In this document: positions 58,234-64,000 of the stretch, piece after piece | How positions within the stretch are numbered: the stretch's first letter is position 1 | Layout of the letters: every line of letters begins with the position of its first letter | NCBI RefSeq assembly: GCF_037975245.1 | Contig: NC_092579.1 | Location: 1,238,501 to 1,302,500, forward strand | Origin: Apostichopus japonicus | Taxonomy: Eukaryota; Echinodermata; Holothuroidea; Aspidochirotida; Stichopodidae | Length of the DNA: 64,000 bases | Direction of reading: 5' to 3' | The notes under the pieces: model-generated | Told to the model about the DNA's origin: nothing | The model's database searches: none | What the model saw: the letters and a program-made list of their open reading frames with translations, nothing else | Program-made: the position numbers and the translations under genes

Positions 58234-61200
58234 TGTGTGTGTAACCTCTATACCTATATTCATGTGTTTTACATGTAGTACTCAACTCTCTACCTGTTGT
58301 CCTTTTTGTTTGTCTTTGACTTATGGTATTAAACTCTAAATATAAAGCAATATGTTTAACATATATTATTAAACTCTTTTCCTATATGTATGTCTTTGAC
58401 GTATGGTATTAAACTTTTTACATATGGGTATGTTTAACATATAATATTTACCTCTATAACAACATGGGTGTGTTTAAAATGATAGTATTAAGCTCTACAC
58501 CGATATGGATATGTTTAACATTTAGTATGAACATCTATACCTATGTGGTTGTGCTTAACGTATAGTATTTACTTGTTTACTTATAACTATAGAATTGGTC
58601 GTGAACAGTACAAATATCTTCGACGTTTCCTTCAACTTTGTTGGAGATAGCGTGAAGAGTCGATTTTCCCTGGACATATCAGTGAAAACATCGCATAGTA
58701 ATGCTGTCGTCGGCGAGAATCTTTGGAAACTCAGTGCCTGGATAAGTACCAACGCGGATGGACATGGAACGAAATATGCTTTGAATGATAACATATTCAG
58801 TGTACATCATGCAGGAAAGGAATTCAAAAAACATCGCTATCCACCTTGGAGATGGACGAACTTGTATTACAATATGACATTGAGAGGAGGCCCGTGTGAT
58901 CAATGCGAATTCATGTGTGTTGAATTTGGTCAGGCCGGTGACCTTAATTTATCTCATGACCTACCTTTTCAATTTAAACCTGTAAAATTCGAAACGGAGA
59001 GATTAGTTGACTGTGTATCTCTTCCAAAACGCGAAGGTGAGTACATAATTAATGAAATTAACTTGTAACCTCTTGTTGACTGCATGTGAATTACTTTTGT
59101 TCATGGTTTTAATGCGGTTGAAGGTATAACATTAAATCACCTAAGATGTCGTCATGCATGCAAGTATTTTTGTTGTGTTTTCTTTTTCGTAATTTGGGGA
59201 TGGGGGAGGGGGGTGGGGGTGGGGGTTGATGGTGGTAGAGATTGTTAGATGGTATGACTAAATTTTAAGAAAATTGTCATCAGGAGAGCGTTGTGGTCAA
59301 GTGGTTAAGGCAGTGGACTTGTGATCTAAGGATTACAGGTTCCAGCCCTGGCAAGGTCATCAAGGCGCTTTTATCTCCATTGCCTCTCTTCACCCAGGTG
59401 TATAAATGGGGACTTGCGAGGTAACTAAATATAGTTGCGTGCGCCGGTTTGTGGCTGCACATTATGGGAGGTCCCCCTGGGGACACGTGGTTGTGGTGCG
59501 CTGTGCACACTTTGGTGTGTAGGTGTGACAAGTTACCAATGACCAGCGTTAAGTTGTAAAAGTCGTGTGAAAGGGCCCTGGCCCTTTACAAGACTGTAAA
59601 ACTAAAATAATAAGAATAATCAAACTCAAATGAAATTGAAAAAAAATGAATAAAAGATTTGGGACAGCATCAGTGAAGTCTCATATTATTTCTTGATTAC
59701 AAAGCTCTTCTACAGTTATGGGAAAACAAAACTTAGAGGAATTGAAATGATTTTTATGTTTATTTCACAAGGAATCGAAGGTGCAGGTATTGGCTGTGCC
59801 TACGAAGGAATTTCTTTCCATGACAAAACGGTGATTCGTCCTGATAATTGTACAGAATGTATGTGTTTGAATGGTACCGTCAACTGCACCAAAGAAAACT
59901 GTGACGGAGGAACAGATGTACCAGAAGATTGTTGTCCTTCCTATAGGCCTACCCAGAGTAAGTTGAAATACCCGTTACTCATAGATTGTACGTTACTGAA
60001 CGTGTATCACCCACATAGACAGTAACTATACAGTATAGAAGTACCGTATAGTATAATGCATTAAGAAACATGGTCTTGTATAATGTGCACGATTTCTATA
60101 TCAATGAGTTTGAAACTTACAGTACGTGAATAAATGACACAGAAGTACAATAAAGAGAATGCTCGTTAAATTGATAGTGAATGATATTTTGCTTGGGTGC
60201 TTGGTTATCTTGTAAAGTCGCTTCCAGCAGCTTCATTTAATGTAAAAACAAGATTATAGCGACGGCTGAGAAGATTCTTGAATATTATGAAGCATCATTT
60301 TGCCGAATTCAATTTACCACTGTCTGGTTTAACCAAACAAAGCGTCTAAATGTCTTCAATAAAAGTAATGTATGTTCGCATGCTGTTTGCATGAAGAACG
60401 ATCAAATTTCAGGAGATTTTTTTCTCAAAAGTTTTCATCGACAATAGTGAAGAGCTATATCATGTGAACTCTGTGGAATTTCATTTTATTGAAAGGCTTA
60501 TATGTTACTAATTCACTCAAGTATACAATTTCTGTAACCAGGTACATTTATTTCTTAAATTGAGAGATATCTAAATGTAAAACACTTTCGAAAGACACTT
60601 ATATAGTATTTGCGCTGTGTGAAATAACGTCCTTTATAAAGTTTATAGAGTGACACATCGTTGTAAGGCAACTCAAAGCGAATCAGCGGTAAAGCCTATT
60701 GTGCTTGTTGGAAATTCAGTACACAGATCTTTATTATAATATGAAGTAATGGACTATACGTTTACGATCTCATCTGTTTTCTTTATAACATATATACGGT
60801 AGCGCGTCTACAGTTATGGGAAAACAAAAATTTGAACAATTGATATGATTTTTATGTTTGTTTAACAAGGAATCGAAGGTGCAGGTATTGGCTGTGCCTA
60901 CGAAGGAATTTCTTTCCATGACAAAACGGTGATTCGTCCTGATAATTGTACAGAATGTATGTGTTTGAATGGTACCGTCAACTGCACCAAAGAAAACTGT
61001 GATGGAGGAACAGATGTACCAGAAGAGTGTTGTCCTTCCTATAGGCCTACCCAGAGTAAGTTGAAACACCCGTTACTCATAGACTGTACCCATAGGCGTA
61101 GGAGCCTAATTTGATTGGGGGGGGGGCTGTACCGACTTGCCCGAAAAATATAACCAAAATTGTTCGCGCGCTCAACATGTTAATGTGCATATCATATAGG

Positions 61201-62398
61201 CATGCATCGGTTATTACATCGCATGCCAATAACATACAAATATTTGCCTTGTTATTACCTTACCATATTGGTTATCATTATTGGGGAAGGCGTTACAATA
61301 ATAATGATCATAATAATAGAAGTTTAACCATTGAAAAACACGTTGCAAGTTATTTTTCTTTCAATAGGTGCCCGAAAAATTATCATCACATTGCCCAAAT
61401 TTTCAGCCCCCGCCTCCTACGCCTATGACTGTACCTTACAGAAAGTGTACCACCAAGGGCGTAGGAAAAATATGGGGGCGGAAGTATCATTCCGCCCCCC
61501 CCCCTCCGCTCCGCGAGTCAGAAAACCCCTTTTTCATTTCCAAATGAGAAAAAAATCTCATTTGGAGCACCAAATTGCATCTATAAGGCCAGGTGAAAAT
61601 GCAAAATTATTTACAAAATGGATTGGGTGTTGAAGTGTGCTATATTGCACCAAATTGCATCTGAGGCCACCTAGAAATGCAAATGCAATGACACCCCCTC
61701 CCCTTAGACCCCTCCCCCAGGCCGGCCATCAGTCTTCAGCCCCCCACTCAAAAGTACTCAAAAGTAGACAGAAACTATACAGTATAGAAATACCGTATAG
61801 TGTACGGTGGTCACATGCGCAAGAAACATGGTCTTGTATAATGTGCACTATATTCCTATATCAATCAGTTGTGAATCTTAGAGTACGTGAATAAATGACA
61901 CAGAATTGCAATAAAGAGAATGCTCGTTAATTTGATAGTGAATGATACTTTGCTTGAGTGCTAGGATATCTTGTAAAGTCAAATAACTAAGATGTTCGTC
62001 GAAAAGTTGTAGATAAAGATTTAGACGTCTGCAAAACACTCCACGACCTACCGAAAGCTTTGGCGACCAATGATCGTGCAAGCGCATTCACTGTGCTCTA
62101 TGAACCATTTCGATCACGTAATATTTAATAAAATAATGAATTGTTGTTTATACGTTGTTTGTGATATGATTGCTTTATTTGATGAATATTTTCAGCTGAT
62201 TACATGACGACACTCTATACAGATGAAATGGAAGATGGAGATTCCACGAGGCCAACCCTCCCAACCATTGTCATCGTCATTCTCTCTCTTTCTGCCTCTC
62301 TTATCTTTGTATCAGTTATTTGTCTACTGATAAGAAGAAAACTGACCACTAATTCAGAACTAAAAGAAACGAACAATTTCGGTTTGGTGCGAAGTTGA
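55305..62398 (+). CDS. VWC-domain type I membrane protein
   Basis: Six exons (55305-55419, 56396-56569, 58593-59036, 59772-59957, 60870-61055, 62196-62398) total 1308 nt (435 aa). All introns are phase 1. Exon 1 is a signal peptide ([15 protein letters not shown]). Exon 2 is a VWC module (CTACRC ... CC-x2-C). Exon 3 is a 147-residue domain I do not recognise, with CDQCEFMC. Exons 4 and 5 are near-identical VWC modules (CTECMC...VNCTKENC...ECCPS). Exon 6 holds a transmembrane helix ([20 protein letters not shown]) and a short basic tail. VWC modules commonly bind BMP/TGF-beta ligands or matrix, so an extracellular binding role is plausible. It is not identifiable as a named gene. Introns carry SINEs, a possible LTR and two MITEs; the coding frame is intact. 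Confidence 0.85.
56640..56785. repeat. CTAT/CATC/CACC and TA microsatellites
   Basis: Successive tracts of CTAT, CATC, CACC and CATC lead into about 80 bp of TA. They lie in intron 2 of the VWC gene. Frames reading tyrosine-isoleucine here are not genes. Confidence 0.95.
56786..57786. mobile_element. TGTTACG...CGTAACA element (solo-LTR candidate)
   Basis: The 1001-bp segment has 7-bp perfect inverted ends beginning TG and ending CA. It lies between two TA tracts as if inserted into one. ATAT on both sides is uninformative in this context. No ORF has recognisable content. The ends fit an LTR, but a long MITE is also possible. Confidence 0.45.
57787..58230 (+). mobile_element. TA tract and tRNA-like retroposon, copy c
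   Basis: TA tract 57800-57878 is followed by the most complete copy of the family (57879-58200). A unique part of about 200 bp comes first, then a tRNA-like part with A box TAGCCTAGTGGTTAGGG and B box GGTTCGAATCC (58087-58152), then about 45 bp and a TA tail. The tRNA-like part lies near the 3' end rather than the 5' end, unlike ordinary SINEs. Confidence 0.75.
59284..59650 (+). mobile_element. tRNA-derived SINE, second family
   Basis: The head has A box TGGTCAAGTGGTTAAGG and B box GGTTCCAGCCC with a Ser/Leu-like long spacing. A body of about 240 bp contains self-complementary GGTCCCCCTGGGGAC and GGGCCCTGGCCC. The tail is A-rich. It lies in intron 3 of the VWC gene. Confidence 0.8.
61091..61427. 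mobile_element. hAT-like MITE with 8-bp target duplication
   Basis: The 337-bp element runs from CATAGGCGTAGGAGCC to GCCTCCTACGCCTATG. It is flanked by exact ACTGTACC repeats (61083-61090, 61428-61435). The first copy of the duplicated intron (after 59957) is the empty site. Confidence 0.95.
61454..61767 (-). mobile_element. MITE, relative of 29636-30001
   Basis: It starts CAAGGGCGTAGGAA, which matches the reverse of the right end at 30001, and runs to CCCCCCACTCAAAAGTAC. The last 16 bp and the duplication are missing, replaced by a short repeat of TCAAAAGTA. Confidence 0.8.
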
Positions 62399-63781
62399 GG
62401 GCGTGTGAGTTCAGAAGAATAACTTTATGTGAACGACCGCAGCTGTATGTTAGCACCAATCAAGATTGATCTCATAAAAGCTTTAGTGTTTCAGCCAATC
62501 ACAAGCATTCCCTAGATATACACATACCCAAGTACGTAGACCGTGCACAATAAGTTAGGTCCTAATTATCTGGAAGAGAAACTGCAGGATTATGTATTGA
62601 AGATTTGTCTGGATTTTCCAGGTAGACCTATGTAATGTTTCTTCTCCAATTTTTTTTCAATCGAGAGGATATTATTTTGTCCTACAGCTAAAATTTCACC
62701 ACGATATTTGAGAATTATGGTAGATTGAAGACTAACTTTTGGGTCTGTTTGACTTTGAGATGTTAAAATGTAATCTACTCCACCTGTGTAATCGTAAACT
62801 CATTGAATTTTCATAAGCTACATGTTATAATAATCGTTGCAAATTTGTGATTGGCCATGTATAACATAACATTGTCTGCAAAAAGGCAGTTTTTACAGGA
62901 TACAAAAGATTATTCTTCCAAGATAAAATCTTCTCAAATCCTTGGACATGTGTGAGATGCAATGCAAATTCCAACAAGTGGAGATTTAATCCACAATGAG
63001 TAATAACCTGACTATGATTCATCATATATGTAACTTGGAGTTTCTTTACACTTAGTATGGTGATATTGGTACACCACCTATACCGGTACATGCTAATGTG
63101 TCTTGCAATTGATATCATGCGTATTTATGAGGAGGCGTGATGATATTTACTTTTGTAACCGAAGTTGGTATGTACAATAACTAGACTAGGGAATGATTGA
63201 TCAATAACAGTCTTGACAGGTGGGTGGGTGGTCCATCATAATTAGATAAACCATATTGATTTTAGTGCTCATAATGAATATTAATGAGGTCACATGGTCA
63301 AACGTTACTGTGTTATTAGTTGGTAGCCTACAAATCGATAACTATATTTATGAGGTGTGTGGCTTTGCATTACTATGTTACAAGTTTGTATAATTAATAA
63401 CTTCACAAGGCATTGATTGAACTTTCTTCATCATTACACACTTTAAGTGTTTTCTGTTCATGTACATTTATACTATTATTTTCTTTTGAAATAGAAAACA
63501 AAGAAAAGTTTGGGTCATTGTATTTCAGTTGTTGTATTTCTCTGGGGTGTTAAAGCCAGAAACAGGCCTTTTGTTCCCTCTTTTTTCTCATTTCTGGGCC
63601 TTTTGAAAATGATGTAGCCTACTCATCCTTTAAGAAAAGTTAATAAAACTACCCCAGCCGCACGGCTGGTAAAGGAGCAGTGATGTAAGATATTTGAATA
63701 GCTTGCCATCGGATTAGAGTTCAGTAGGCTGAGACGAAATATAACAACAACGAATAATTAGAACTGCATTTGGCTGCAAAT
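62399..63781. other. VWC gene 3' flank, non-coding
   Basis: Probable 3'UTR followed by AT-rich DNA. TTAATAAAAC near 63640 could be a polyadenylation signal for this or another transcript. No gene is seen. Confidence 0.4.
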
Positions 63782-64000
63782 ATGCAGTATTTTAGTGCGC
63801 GGGAAGTGCTTGCAGTATCAGGAAGAACTCTTTTGTTGTTCATAGTGTTATTTTTTGTCGGATAATACACCGGGGAGTATAGTCATGTAGGTAACTACAA
63901 AGTAAGGGCGCTGGTGATTAACGTGACAGACTCAGATAATCTGTCAACGCAGCTAGCCTCTGAAACTGCAACCATACAGAGACTATACGAAACTTTCAAA
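63782..64000 (+). CDS. possible gene start cut by window edge
   Basis: ATG at 63782 opens a 27-codon frame with a signal-anchor-like stretch (TLLLFIVLFFVG), ending in TAA at 63863. The same frame then stays open for 45 codons to the window edge and includes YKVRALVINVTDSDN. The later part looks coding; its LVIN plus spaced residues faintly recall the start of a caspase p20 domain, which is weak evidence. TAG at 63888-63890 could be a splice acceptor, so the later part may be an exon. Otherwise it is a gene with a premature stop. Confidence 0.3.

Larger units (their letters stand above)
59690..61975 (+). repeat. tandem duplication covering a VWC exon
   Basis: About 530 bp (59690-60220: 3' end of an intron, exon 4, start of the next intron) is repeated at about 60815-61975. 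The second copy is longer only because two MITEs sit in it. The exons differ by a few bases. Phase 1-1 boundaries make the extra exon frame-neutral. Confidence 0.9.

Overview
This window is eukaryotic, from an animal. Genes are split by GT-AG introns, coding density is low, and the space between exons is packed with small DNA transposons, tRNA-derived retroposons, LINE tails, TA microsatellites and tandem repeats. Frequent 'taggcctac'-type words, a clan-2 P450 close to CYP17, VWC-domain exons and the repeat types suggest a marine invertebrate deuterostome, perhaps an echinoderm. That placement is an inference.

Three gene loci can be assembled from the sequence, all on the + strand. (1) A complete nine-exon microsomal cytochrome P450 (9339-20048; the exons sum to 1530 nt, 509 aa) with every family motif intact. 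(2) A tandem pair of three-exon genes for predicted seven-pass membrane proteins (30935-33923, 449 aa; 43127-48391, 447 aa), followed by a decayed third copy (50190-50940). Both genes carry a possible 38/39-nt micro-exon that fits the reading frame only in the second. (3) A six-exon type I membrane protein with von Willebrand factor C modules (55305-62398, 435 aa). All its introns are phase 1, and one VWC exon has been duplicated together with its flanks. Two possible partial genes also appear: an orphan terminal exon at 27268-27387 and an open frame running off the right edge (63782-64000).

The most unusual object is a roughly 4-kb element at 21266-25212. Inverted arms of about 400 bp flank the wreck of a multi-domain protein that has a GCDxTS...GxGK nuclease-like motif and a cysteine-rich tail. 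A second, diverged relative lies at 51340-51960. It is followed by tandem copies of a sequence that also occurs inside the arms of the first element. This looks like a transposon class built on a protein family I know only as uncharacterised multi-copy genes of invertebrates.

Among the small elements, six have exact 8-bp target duplications (2658-3237, 15311-15680, 29636-30001, 35965-36396, 38889-39491, 61091-61427). One 1358-bp element has a 9-bp duplication (37185-38542). A THAP-containing element (45843-47285) and three MITEs (641, 11148, 12416) point to TTAA insertion. Many elements with different ends share one hairpin-containing core. Insertions nested in other repeats, and in one of two duplicated gene segments, give relative ages.

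Layout: 1-9338 repeats only; 9339-20048 P450; 20049-29635 long-arm element and sparse DNA; 29636-50940 membrane-protein cluster with nested transposons; 51340-54682 second relic and a retroposon; 55305-62398 VWC gene; 62399-64000 mostly empty, with a possible new gene start at the edge.
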